Source of the DNA: Dasypus novemcinctus
Taxonomy: Eukaryota > Chordata > Mammalia > Cingulata > Dasypodidae
Length of the DNA: 64,000 nt
Assembly: GCF_030445035.2 (NCBI RefSeq)
Contig: NC_080673.1
Span: forward strand, 187,035,216 to 187,099,215
Direction of reading: 5' to 3'
A model generated the notes under the pieces. That model did no database searches, was not told the origin of the DNA, and saw only the letters and a program-made list of their open reading frames with translations. The position numbers and the translations under genes are program-made. Shown in pieces: positions 20,501 to 31,149 of this stretch; the stretch's first letter is position 1, and every line of letters begins with the position of its first letter.

Positions 20501-23325
20501 ACAGAGCTTGAGAAGGTCCCTGTAGTCCTGGTTGCAGCTGAATTTAATTGCACAATCTTGGTCCAGTTGCCTAAAGTCCTGGGTTTTTCTTTTTTCTTTG
20601 TAAAAGGAGATGATTAAACTTGATGATCTCTAAGACCCTGTGAAAAAAGAAGACATTAATTACTTCATCATATAAAGAGGAATGTGATAGAGTAAAAAGC
20701 TTTTAGATTATTGAAAAGTCTTGGCTTTTAGCAAATATTTCTGGAGGACTTGATTTATGCAGAGTGCCAGGGGGAGCGGGAGAAGTGAAATTTATTGTCA
20801 TCTGGTCTCTGGGCGAGGCTGTTACTTCTGTTCCCTCTCTCGTGCCTCTGTAGGCTGGTTGGTAGGAAGGATCCCCAAATACCTCCACCCACAGACAATT
20901 TTTAAGAATCACTGACAAGCTCTGTGCAACTTCTGAACATCACAAATCCACGCAAAGACCTCAAGATGCTACTTCTGCCTTCCTGACCTTCTGCTCACAT
21001 GTTGGATACAATTAGCATGACCCCTTCACACTTTGGGGAGCATGGGAGTGGGTTTTTCTAGGCATCCTTGGTCACTCTGGGGCTCAGCTCTCTTAGCCAG
21101 ATCGTAGCCCCTCAGTGGGAAAGGTGAGGCGTGGGAGGAACAAGTCAACGCAGACTTAACACACTTTGAATGCCTTTTGCAGTGTCTGCTGTAGGTAAAA
21201 TGATTTAAAATAACTAGATGTAGCTGGGATGATTTCTGGAGAAAAACATGTGATTCTCTATACCTAAACATATCCCAGAAAAAGAGAATCTGCTTGGTGG
21301 GTGGAGAGACTGCTAACTGAAATGCCTAGAGAGTGTGTTCCTTGACATAAAACAGGAGCATTTAGCTCAAGATTGTTCAGACGGGAATGTCGGGATCTAA
21401 GGTTAATCTTTGCCGTTCCAATTTTTGTTGCTCTTATTCCATCCCATCTTTCAGTCATCATGTGGCAAGAAGAAGCACTTTGGTCTGCCTCTGTTGGCTA
21501 ATTTTTGTTTGAAGAGGCTTTCTCAATGGCACCTTTGATCTTGCTTTTTATTGTTATAAGTTTGCAACATAAGGGGAAAATTAGGAATGTCATTTCTGTG
21601 GCAGCCCTCGCTCTAGTCTTATCACTAAGCCAAAAAAGCTCTTGTTAAATGGCTCTGAGGTGACATAAGGAGAGATTCAGCACTCTAGGGCTAAGGTTGA
21701 AACTTAATTCCTGTTTACTTTTCTTTGCCTTTAAAATTTTATTTGCTGAACTGAGAAATTTCTTATGATAATTTCTTAATTACAAATAAATACACCATCA
21801 GAAAGGAAAACAGTATTATGTGTGAAATTAAAAGTAAATATATTCAATCTATCAGAGCAAATTAGAGTTAATTAAGGTAATTTCTTTAGTACTTGATGCA
21901 TACATATGTCTTCATCTGTCTATAAAACAATGAGACTGATTTTTTTAAAAATAACAAATAAGGACTCGAGAAGCACAAATGCTTAGGATGTTGCTATTTT
22001 TGAAATCCCACCTAGGTTTTGACCTCTGAAAATTTTATTACCAAGCTTGGTTATTCCTTTTTATCCTATTTGTGGCTCAACAACATTTTTCTATTCTCCC
22101 AAATTCATTGTCATAACTCAGATGAATTTATTATCCACAAGGCATGCTGGAACCTCTGTATAGAACCAGTGAAGGAGGGGTAAAAGATAGGATGAGGCAA
22201 GTTTGTATCTTAGCTCCAGTTCCCACAACACAGTGAGCTGGACCATGTGATAGCACTTGGCAAGGCAGGAAGCATCTTCAGGAGGGACTATATCTAAATC
22301 CAGGCAAATGTTAAGGCTCTTTTTTTTCTCACATCAAGAATCTCTATCTGTATAAGTTTCCCAGGTTTCGTAAATAGTAAGATTTGGTAAATCATAGTCT
22401 GGGTGTTAGCTGTTCTCTTTTCCAAACACTCTTGAGACGGACCTGCCCAACAAGAAATACCTTAGCCCTGATGATATCTGGGCTTTTTGTACCTTTCCAT
22501 GATGGATGTAGTAATTATACCTTCTTCTGAGAGGTAGATGTTTTTCATTTCATTGATGTAAGCAGAGTCATTTGGCCTTTTGAAATGAGGATGAGGGAGC
22601 TATCCTTCCCCAGGAGATATTGTAAACATCTTCATTATCATCCAATTTCAGACAATGCTGACAGCATATCTATGCTTCAGAAAACCAAATCTTTCTTTCC
22701 TTAGGAACAGGGATCCACTTTTCCTGCTGCTGATAATAATTTGGGCCAGCTATGATCAGAACTTTCCTAATGGTCCATCAAGTTTCAATATCAGAGATAA
22801 TAAGGGAAGGGATATAAGGTGGATCCTATGCGGGAACCTGGGAGAAAGGGATTACAGAGGAAGTGATTAAGTTATCAGAGACCTGAAGAGGAGTCTGAAC
22901 ATAGGGCTGTAAATCAGCAATTATCAGGTAAACTGAGAGGAAGGGTGTGAAGGGCACAAATCATGAGTTCAAGGCCAGATTGCATCATAATCTTCATCAC
23001 CTTAACTTCATTGAGGGCCCTTGCCATCCATCCATCTGGGCTTCGTGTGAATGGGAACTTTTGCTATCTGCATCTAAGCCTTTGCCAGCCAACTAGACAG
23101 AGACCTTGGGAGAGAGCACTGCCATTGATGAGCTACTTGGAGAAGACAGTCACTGTAGCAGCATCCCAAAGTCAACAGTAAGTCCAAAGGGAACTCTGAA
23201 ACTTAGTGGGTGTTGGGGAAAGGCTGCACCTGAACTTAGAGGTTGAACTAAGCAACTGATGTTTTGTATACCTCTGTTAATGTTTGTTTACCTTTCCCAA
23301 ATAGCCCCATAAGCTCCCCTTCAAA
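20501..23325. other. Intergenic, no recognisable gene
   Basis: About 2.8 kb of unique-looking DNA. No exon with coding bias and splice sites, no RNA gene and no confident repeat was found. Confidence 0.5.
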
Positions 23326-23346
23326 GACACACACACACACACACAC
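23326..23346. repeat. (CA)n microsatellite
   Basis: About ten CA dinucleotides in a row. Confidence 0.9.
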
Positions 23347-23456
23347 CCCGTATGGGGATTAGCCTCAATCGTGGTTGAAATAAAGCTTACAAATTCTAGT
23401 ATCCTCATTGTGTGAAAATAGTGACATGTTCTTGACTGGGCCTTGTGCCTTGAGGT

Positions 23457-23755
23457 GTAGCAGAAAGGATAACCCTAGGAACGAAAGAACAATTCATCCT
23501 TTCATTCAGTAGATTTTTATGGAGTACCTATTTTGTGGTAAAAACTTAGCCTAACACTTTCCACTGGGCAAAATATGAATGTTGTTCAGTCCTCTGGAGA
23601 CTACAGTTGTGTGTGTATATGCATGTGTGTGTGTGTTGGGTGATGGACGTTAAGCAAGCGAAGACACCCAAAAAATATGTATTACAATTTGTGGTAAATG
23701 CTAGGAAAAAACAAGGGGCTTTGAGATGAGACAGAAATGGGAGGGGGAGGGAGAG
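23457..23755 (+). repeat. L2-bearing segment duplicated from or with 19995-20310
   Basis: Shares with 19995-20310 the string CAGAAAGGATAAC before the L2 part, then TAGATTTTTA, GAGTACCTATTTTGTG, CTCTGGAGACTACAGT, TTGGGTGA and GTGGTAAATGCT in the same order. Similarity stops at matching points on both sides. A (TG)n stretch at 23610-23635 has expanded here. Confidence 0.6.
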
Positions 23756-24209
23756 TCTATCTAGACTGCACAGTCAGAAAATTTGTACTTATTTAACACC
23801 TTTATTTGTTAGAATGGAGACAATAATGACTTTTTTCTCCAGTATAATTTTGCACATTGTTGTTCATTACCAAAAAGTGAACTGTAAGCCCAAGCAAGGT
23901 TTGTACCTATTTCTACCAATCTCACATAATTCCATTTCTGTTTTGGTTACAAAAACACTATTATTTTTTTTACTTTCGCCATCTGCTTAGTTATTTGATC
24001 CACAATGATGTTCCAGTAGCTAAATTCTATTAATTAAAAAAATGTTCTCATGCTTACCTAGTTTTACAAATTGTCTAGTTACATTATTCTTTAGATGATG
24101 CCTACTGTAAGGCCCCTTGAGCCTTTAATTCTTTGAACAGACGGATCATTCTAAATTGTTCTAAGATTTAACTTAGAGTAATGTGCAGTTTACTTACTAA
24201 GGTCTTTTT
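23756..24209. other. Intergenic, nothing recognised
   Basis: AT-rich unique-looking DNA without supported features. Confidence 0.5.
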
Positions 24210-24214
24210 TCACA

Positions 24215-24350
24215 AAAAATCACATCTCTAATTCTCATGTCAGCTTGGAGACTTGCTACTTCCATTTTATAGATGAGAAAACTAAAGGTATGAGAAGTTA
24301 AAAATCAGGCCCAGTTTATACAAAGATAACTGGCAAGTGTAAAAATCCAT
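24215..24350 (-). mobile_element. MIR-type SINE fragment, antisense
   Basis: TTCCATTTTATAGATGAGAAAACTAAAGGTATGAGAAG is the complement of the MIR phrase CTTCTCATACCTTTAGTTTTCTCATCTATAAAATGG. Only the central part is clear. Confidence 0.5.
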
Positions 24351-26540
24351 CTCCCCTCACCCCAGAGGCAGTGCTGGGTTTCCCTGTTGTCCTACCATAC
24401 TCTGATTCAATGTTCAAAGATTATGAAACACACCCATTTACTTGTTCATCTCCATTAATTTGATCCCTCTCTGCTACTTTATTGTACCAAAATTTTGTTT
24501 ACTAAGAACATTTCAAATTATAATAAAAAAAATAATCTATCATTAATGTTATAATCTTGTTGCTACTTGGCAGTCAAACTATCTTGTTTACTTATCCAAT
24601 TTTTCTAGAGCAAAAAAGTGGGGTGGTCTTTCACAGAATTTATAAATTTCATTTTACTAACTTTTGCTATATATAAAAGAATGGAAGATAATATTTTAAT
24701 AACTGGCCTAATTACTGTAGGTAAAACTTCAATGCTTGTCAAAAATCAGTATAGGAAATAAAATATAAATGACTTGTCCTGCCTTGTTTACCCAGTAGTC
24801 TAATCAAAGCCTGATCTTACTTCTTTATCCTCATGGCTTCCTCACCATCCTTAAATCCTCCCTGACACCTGAGTGAGGTCTGCTTCTATGATCATAAATG
24901 TACCTGTCACTGTATTTCCTCAAATTTTTCCCCAAATTCTAAAGTACTTGTTCTATAAGTACTCACCTTCCCAACCTTGTTAGATTTTCACTCTTTGATA
25001 CCATTTGCTAACATCACTCAATTGAGTTTTGATTTCTAAAAGCCTAATAGTGTTAAGACTTTGAAGGTCTCCATCTTTTTGTTCCTTTCTTCTGTCTGTT
25101 TACAGGTTAACTAACTTGGATATTAAATTCTTTCATCTATTTAGACAAGTGCAGACATGACAATTTCACTATTCAATTCTAATGGATTGTCAGTTCTAGA
25201 TTTGAATTATATAGCCTCAGAACTGTGACAGTTTTTTAAAAGTTTTTCTGAAGAAATAGATTTTCTGTTCTCTCTACAACCCTTCCAATTTGTATCTAGG
25301 ACTTAATTTTACTAATGTATTTAAAAACAAAACAAATTGAACATACTTTTCCTGAAGTGCTAACTTCTAATTAGTCAAAAATAAAACAGTACTTTGAGCT
25401 ACACACACGTAAACAAATAAGCATATATTTTGCCTATGTTTTTTTTAAAGGACTCTTTGAATCAGATATTTGAAAAAAGCAAGTGATTTAGAATTAAATT
25501 CAGTTCTAAACTATTTCCAACTTTTGGTTAAATAAAAACACTTTAGAAACAGGTCCATTTTCTTACAGTGAAATCATTTTTGGGCAATTTCATTCAATAT
25601 CTGCTAATATATAAACCAACAGATTCTTATGCCACAAGGCCTATTTTTATTTTTCACACAATACAATGAGCAATTAAAGAAAATACAAGGGCTAGGTATA
25701 GAATTATTTGGAATCTAATTCCACCAATTAGGACATATGGTTCAAGTATAAAATCTAAATATGGCATTTAGGTAAAACTGTTCCAGCATGAACTTCCTTA
25801 TTAAGTTCAAGTTTTTGCAGAACTCTCTGCTTAGTTAAACTAAGTCTCCATTCTGGAGCAAATCCCCTAATCACTTCTCCTACCATAAGAGTGGATTTCC
25901 TGAAGTCCACAAGTCAGGGGAAATGCAGTTGAGTGATGTAACGATTTTACATTTATAACATAGGCTTATCTTACAAGACGAAGTTGCAAGGCAAATATGA
26001 ATTTTGGTGCTTAGAGAATTACAGTTCATTTGGCAGTACTCCAGCTTATATAAACTTGGCAAGGCTTGGAAGATCAAGTGCTGAAAGATGCCAGATGATG
26101 AAGGTTTGTGTCGTGGCTGCAATCAATGTTCCATGTGTAAATTTGGGTAAGTCATTTAATCTCCACGGACTTTAGTTTCTTCTGCAAAGCTGGTATAATA
26201 AAAATACATTTACTATAATAAAACTCTACCTTATAGAGTTGTACTCTAAGGTTTCTTTAATAAAAATATTTAAGAAGATCGATTACTATAATACCAAACT
26301 CTCAAGAATCACAAAGAAATTTGCAAGTGTAGTCAGCTGATCAAGATTATCTATAGTTGCTGCTTGAAACCTAATGAGGCAATAATTCCATTCGAGTAGA
26401 AACTGACACAAAAGTTAAACAGGACTGGGTCACTAGGACAAAATGCAATGCACTGATTGTGACTATAATGCTGGTCTCCTCTCCTGCCCAGGAAGCTGTG
26501 CTCAGCCCCAAAAGCCATTTGAGATAAACACACAAGGTCC
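24351..26540. other. Intergenic, nothing recognised
   Basis: About 2.2 kb of AT-rich unique-looking DNA. Short open frames near 25.9-26.5 kb show no coding character. Confidence 0.5.
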
Positions 26541-26544
26541 TGTT

Positions 26545-26705
26545 AAACTGAGCATCCCACATTTTAATCTGCGTGTAACTCCCCCTGAGGATACTGTCAA
26601 AGCCAGGATATGATTCAAGGGGTCTGAAACAGAGCCACAGATTCTGAATTTCTGACAAGCTACATCATGAGGCACATGACGCTGGGCAGTATACCACACT
26701 TTGAT
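26545..26705. mobile_element. MER5-like hAT repeat fragment
   Basis: CCTGAGGATACTGTCAAAGC, GATTCAAGGGGTCTG, AGATTCTGAATTTCTGACAAGCT and ACCACACTTTGA follow MER5-type elements in order. Orientation not assigned because the family is near-palindromic. Confidence 0.5.
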
Positions 26706-26721
26706 TATTTCTTGTATAGAT

Positions 26722-26905
26722 CAGTGATTTCTCAAAGTATGGTCCTGTGTGAACCTGTAGCAGAATCTTTTGGGGTGTATTGTTAAAAAGCAGATTCCAA
26801 GACCTCTCATCAAAACGCAATGGGTCCATCTTTGAGCTTGTAGCACTGGTACTTTTTAATCAACTCTTTTAAGTGGTTCTTAGGTATGTTCATGTTTGAG
26901 AATGC
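26722..26905 (+). mobile_element. MER5A-like hAT repeat
   Basis: The left end CAGTGATTTCTCAAAGTATGGTCC and the right end GTTTGAGAATGCTAG are imperfect inverted termini of the MER5 type. The interior has AGCAGATTCCAAGACCTCTC. Non-autonomous, ancient. Confidence 0.65.
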
Positions 26906-26939
26906 TAGAAGTAGGAATTGAAGCCTTCAGTTTTGTTAT

Positions 26940-27186
26940 TAGATGAAGGTGAGTTCAAATTTCAGCTGTACTGCCTTACAACTGGGTGACCTTGGGGTAG
27001 TCAACCTTTATTTAATCTCTCAGTCTCAGTTTCATCGTTTGTAAAATCACAGTGAAAATAGCATTAATTTAATTAATTTATTCTGAGTATTAAAAGATAA
27101 CGAAGTAGAGATTTTACACAAAGCATGGTACATAGAGGCACTCAATAAATGTGAAATACTACAAGTATTACTATTATTGTTATTCT
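26940..27186 (+). mobile_element. MIR SINE
   Basis: GAGTTCAAATTTCAGCTGTACTGCC, AACTGGGTGACCTTGGG, TCAGTCTCAGTTTCATCGTTTGTAAAATC, then CATAGAGGCACTCAATAAATGTG and a TATTATTATTG-type 3' end. Nearly full length. Confidence 0.75.
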
Positions 27187-27349
27187 TTAGGTCCGAGGGA
27201 GCAAGGGAGAATTGTGCTGACATGTGAGGGGCTTTCAGAAAAGATCATGCAATAGAAGTAATAGGCAATAAAAGGTTAGGGCAATAATAAAAGTAATCCT
27301 GGATAGTTCTACAACAGTCCAGGTTTGTTTTTTTTTATAACTTTCATTT

Positions 27350-27495
27350 TTATTGTTTGATTTGATCTTGATAATGACTTTGTGAAGCAGAAACCCCCTT
27401 TTAAGAGATGAGGAACTAAAGCTTAGAAATGACCAGTGACTTCTAAAGGCTTCAGAGCTGGGAAATGTCAGAGTCCACAGCATCCAAATCCCGGT
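27350..27495 (-). mobile_element. MIR SINE, antisense
   Basis: TTTTAAGAGATGAGGAACTAAAGCTTAGAAATGACC, then AGAGCTGGGAAATGTCAGAGTC, complement of the MIR middle. It lies back to back with the next sense MIR. Confidence 0.55.
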
Positions 27496-27504
27496 CCAGA
27501 GGGG

Positions 27505-27740
27505 TAGCACTGTGGAGTAATTAAGTTTGAAGGCTCCTGAGTCAGATACTTGGATTTCATTCCCGGGGTTATGGATCATTATTGGTATAAAATTCGTAAA
27601 TGAACTTACCTTTCTGAGCCTTAATTTCTTCACTAGTTAAATAGGGATAATATCCATGCTTATCTTGTAGAGTTTTGTGATGGTGAAATAAAATAATGGT
27701 TATAAAATTTGATAACTGTCTCTGGCACATGATGAGTTTA
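27505..27740 (+). mobile_element. MIR SINE
   Basis: TCCTGAGTCAGATACTTGGATTTCATTCCC, CTTACCTTTCTGAGCCTTAATTTCTTCA and GTTTTGTGATGGTGAAATAAAATAATG follow MIR order. A 132-codon antisense open frame across 27235-27633 is an artefact of these repeats. Confidence 0.65.
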
Positions 27741-28434
27741 CTAATTTTACACACAATTTTAAATATAGTTTCTTAAGGAACAACATGAATCCATGCACAT
27801 GTAATGGAATATAGGGTTAGCATAGCTGTGGGATTCTTTGTGCTTGTTTGTGTGTGGGTATATGGGGGGAAAGGGGTGACTGGGGTGGCTACTAAGGAGA
27901 AGCAATGGGCTGACAGCAGGCTGTGGCCTCGGAAACTCTTCTCCATAACTATTTCAGAACTTGAAGCACTCACAAGCAAGGCAGAGTCATCCCTGAACTT
28001 CAATCCCAAGTATCAGAAATGACAGTGAAAGTGGCAGAAAAAAAGACAATTTTACTGTAATATTTGGCAATGACTGGGGATCCACATAAAGAGGTTCTAG
28101 AAACGAATTTCACTGTAGCCAACGACCCGCATAGATATTTTAGAAAATTGATAGACTGCAAACTTCTTGAACACAGCAATTAATTTACAGAATTTTGTTG
28201 CCTTCCTCAGAACTGGCCAGTGATAGACTTAGGAGAATCTAAATAGTTATTCATTAAATATGATCTAAGAATTGGGTTGAGCCAACAAAATGTTCTTTAT
28301 ATTGTGCACAGGGAACAAAAGTTGCATGTTACTTCCCATAGTACAAAGACAGATTGCACAGATCTGCTGTAGAACATGTTGATAACTTTTCATCTTTGAC
28401 TTCATCGTGATCCATTTAATAATGATGATAAAGA
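27741..28434. other. Intergenic; possible L2 end at 28150-28265
   Basis: Mostly unique-looking. The part GACTGCAAACTTCTTGAACACAG...ATTCATTAAATATG resembles an L2 3' end but is too diverged to be sure. Confidence 0.4.
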
Positions 28435-28660
28435 TGATAGATAATTCTTCCTACTTGTAGCTCTTACTATGTGCCAGGAACTGTTATAGACACTTCAAAT
28501 ATATTTCCTCTTTTAATCTTCCAAGCTGTTACTTGAAGTAGACACTATTATTTTCTCCATTTTGTAGATGAGGAAATGGGGAGGCTAAATTTTTTGCCTG
28601 TAGGAGATATAACTAGTAAGGGTTAGAACTGAGATTCCATCCCAGCAGTCAGACCCAAAT
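28435..28660 (-). mobile_element. MIR-type SINE, antisense
   Basis: ACTATGTGCCAGGAACTGTTATAGACACTTC, ACACTATTATTTTCTCCATTTTGTAGATGAGG and GGGTTAGAACTGAGATTCCATCCCAG are in antisense MIR order. Confidence 0.7.
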
Positions 28661-28999
28661 CAACTCAGGAAGACTGGGATGTCATCAAATAGAAAACAAT
28701 GGAATTTAGTGCTGTACAGGTGTTATTGATCATTTCCAGAGTAAACGTTGTGAGAATGGTTTTCTGGAAAGAGTTGGCAGAATTAGAGAAGGAAGTTGGA
28801 AGCTAGCTATGAGAACTGCCAAGGAGAGGGAGGGGTGACACATGACTCAGGAATTAATTAAGTGATTAAATCTGTTAGAAGGGACAGAGAGGGGACCTTA
28901 TTAAAGAAAGGATGTACAGGTGTGCAAGAATACTTTGGTTGTAAAAAAGTATAGACCCAATTCAATAAATGCTTAGACAGTATATGATTGAATCCCTTC
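28661..28999. other. Intergenic, nothing recognised
   Basis: Short unique stretch. Confidence 0.5.
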
Positions 29000-29380
29000 T
29001 GATCCTTCTCCTTTTATTCTCCCACTTCCTCTCTCCATGCCAGCTGCTTTAGTCTCCTTGCTACCCCTCAGATATGCAACACTTGGTTTTGCTCTTGCTG
29101 CCCCCTCCGCCTGGAAGGACTTTTTCTCTCGAGATGGATGTAACACCTTCACTTTTGCCAAGATCTGCATCCTCAGTGAGACCTTCTCTGACCCCTACCT
29201 AAAGCAAACCTCTCTCTGGCAGGTCATTCCTAATTCCTTTATTTTTATTCATCTCTGAAGCCCCACTAGAATGTGCACAACATTAGCTAAGAGATTTGTT
29301 TTATTTGCTACCATATTCCAGTGCATGTAACTGTGTTTTGAACTTAGCATTTAATAGATAGGTGTTGAATAATTAAAAAA
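29000..29380 (+). mobile_element. L2 LINE 3' region
   Basis: CTTGCTGCCCCCTCCGCCTGGAAGGAC, CAGTGAGACCTTCTCTGACCCCTACC, CTCTGAAGCCCCACTAGAATGTG and TAGGTGTTGAATAATT follow the L2 ORF2 end and 3' UTR. The two open frames overlapping it are not genes. Confidence 0.7.
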
Positions 29381-29454
29381 AAATTCTAGTAAATACCAAC
29401 TATGTGAAAGGGGCCTTATTAAGTGCTTTGTCAATACAGTATGGTTGTTCAGCT

Positions 29455-29670
29455 CAAGAGAAAGAGCAGCTGACACTTACAGAGTGATTACTGCATGCCA
29501 AGCACTGCCCTAAGCGCTTTACATCTATTGATTCCTTAACTTCTCACTACCAATCAATAAAGTAAGGATCATTATTACCCCCATTGTTGTCACTGACCTC
29601 AATAATTTGAAAAAAAGCCATGTAGTTAGTAGGTAGTGGAACTAGGATCTGAACCCAGTCAGGGTGTCAA
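29455..29670 (-). mobile_element. MIR-type SINE, antisense
   Basis: GAGTGATTACTGCATGCCAAGCACTGCCCTAAGCGCTTTACAT, ATCATTATTACCCCCATTG, then GGTAGTGGAACTAGGATCTGAACCCAG: antisense MIR from 3' to 5'. Confidence 0.75.
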
Positions 29671-30539
29671 TATCAGTCCCCTTTACCCTGAATAAAAAGT
29701 GTGAGGGGCACTGCAAGAAATGTAGCATCTTCAGGGTCTCAAAGAACCAAGTGAGTGGAGAGAAGGACCAGAAAGTGTCTGTTGAGATCTACTTGGAGTA
29801 AGACACAAGATACCACCTGATGATAGCCTGTGTATGGAAGGGGCTGCCGCAGGAAGAGTGGACCGGTTTCCACTTAGAAATGGCATCCACCCAGGTCCCC
29901 CAGGCCAAGCAATTGAGAGTTGGAGGGCATTTTAATTCCGTTTGCCCAGAACTTTCAGAGAACTGGTCAATTTCACCCTTCTTCAAGAAACAGAATTTGA
30001 ATCCTGGGGTCAAAGAAGTCAGCATTTTCATTTAGTTCTCTCAAAAGTAGCCATTGCCTCAAATGGTCTTTTGGTTTGCCTTTCGGTTCCCAAACATCTC
30101 CAGGGCCTTTGTTTGCCTCAGAGGGCAATGGCCCAGGGCGATGATGTCTATACCAAAGGTACAGTGGCCAGGGCCCTTAAAAGAAGCCTTCCCTGGGGAT
30201 GTTCATCTGAAATGCCTCCCAGTTTCCTGCTTCCCCACCCCCGCTCTCCAAGGGGTTGTTCTTTATCTTGGCCTCGCCCTGCTCACCTTGGCGTGGAGAG
30301 CCAGCGTTTCCCAACACCTAGTCAAGTCGCCTGACTGATTCTGGCTTCCGTTGGGAAAATTTCCTGTCTAGGAGTTCCTGGCGCTCAGCCCGGTTCTGGA
30401 GAAGGGCATCTCCTTGCGCTTCCCTTCCGATGTCCTTCAAACTCAGCTTAACTTTGGGCAGGAACACCTCGAGTCTAGCTCTTTGAACCACTGGAGGATC
30501 CAGCTGCAGGTTCTTTGCAAAGACGCCGTGTGAAGGCCC
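29671..30539. other. Region just upstream of the KCNIP4 CpG island
   Basis: Unique, moderately GC-rich, rising toward the island. Repeat-free for about 870 bp. No AUG-initiated open frame with coding character. It may hold distal promoter elements, but none is identifiable by eye. Confidence 0.5.
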
Positions 30540-31082
30540 TCCCCAGAGCCAAGGACCGCGCGTGGCAACTGGGGGTTCCCGAAGCGCCCGCTGATAACCG
30601 GCTGACCACTCTCGGAGGGGCCCCTTAGCAGCCCCAAGTCGCCTCCGGTGGTCTTTCGGGTCCGGCTGCTGCGTCGCCAGAACGGGCGCGCTAACTCCCG
30701 TACGCGCTCCCCATCCGGAGAGCCGGCTGCGGGTGGCAGGGGCGGCGCCCGACCCGGCCAAGAGCTGGGGCGCAGCGTCCAGGAGCCCGATCCTCGCCGC
30801 CCGCGCTTTCGTCCGCCCGGCTCCCGCAGGGCTGACCACGCCGCCCCGCGCGCCCCCGCGGCGGAGCCCAGCACAGCGCCCGCGGCGCCCTCCTCCGGCC
30901 TCCGCCCGCACCTGCAGCCGGTCCCGCGCACCCTGCCCTCCGCCGCCGCCGCCCCGCTCGCTCCCAGCGCCGCGGACGCTCCCGGGCCAGGCGGCGGGTG
31001 CGCTCGGGTGCCAGACCCTTCGACAGCCGCCGCAGGGCGAGTTGACTCCCGAGTCCAGCTTCCTCGGCGTGCGTCCTCCAGT

Positions 31083-31143
31083 ATGAATGTGCGGAGGGTG
31101 GAGAGCATCTCGGCTCAGCTGGAGGAAGCGAGCTCCACAGGCG
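31083..31143 (+). CDS. KCNIP4: KCNIP4 (Kv channel-interacting protein 4) first coding exon, long isoform N-terminus
   Basis: The exon encodes 20 full codons plus one base, beginning MNVRRVESISAQ and ending EEASSTG, and stops at G|GTAGGA, a phase-1 splice donor. From memory this matches the N-terminus of the long KCNIP4 isoform residue for residue, with the same exon phase, the next exon starting inside a second Gly. KCNIP4 is a neuronal calcium sensor family protein with EF-hands. It binds the cytoplasmic N-terminus of Kv4 potassium channels and tunes their surface expression and gating. The variable N-terminus comes from alternative first exons; the EF-hand core is encoded far downstream, outside this window. 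The ATG is the first in any frame for about 650 bp and has A at -3, and the frame has an upstream TGA at 30603, which supports this start. KCNIP1-3 differ in this segment, so the assignment to KCNIP4 is firm. Confidence 0.93.
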
Positions 31144-31149
31144 GTAGGA
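31144..31149 (+). other. KCNIP4: 5' splice site of KCNIP4 intron 1
   Basis: GTAGGA directly follows GGCG of the exon. It is a usable but not optimal donor (consensus GTRAGT, here G at +4 and +5, A at +6). The exon-intron boundary is fixed by the known protein sequence rather than by donor strength. Confidence 0.85.

Noticed and set aside
27235..27633. 132-codon open frame (-)
   Set aside because: It spans an antisense MIR and a sense MIR and shows no protein family.
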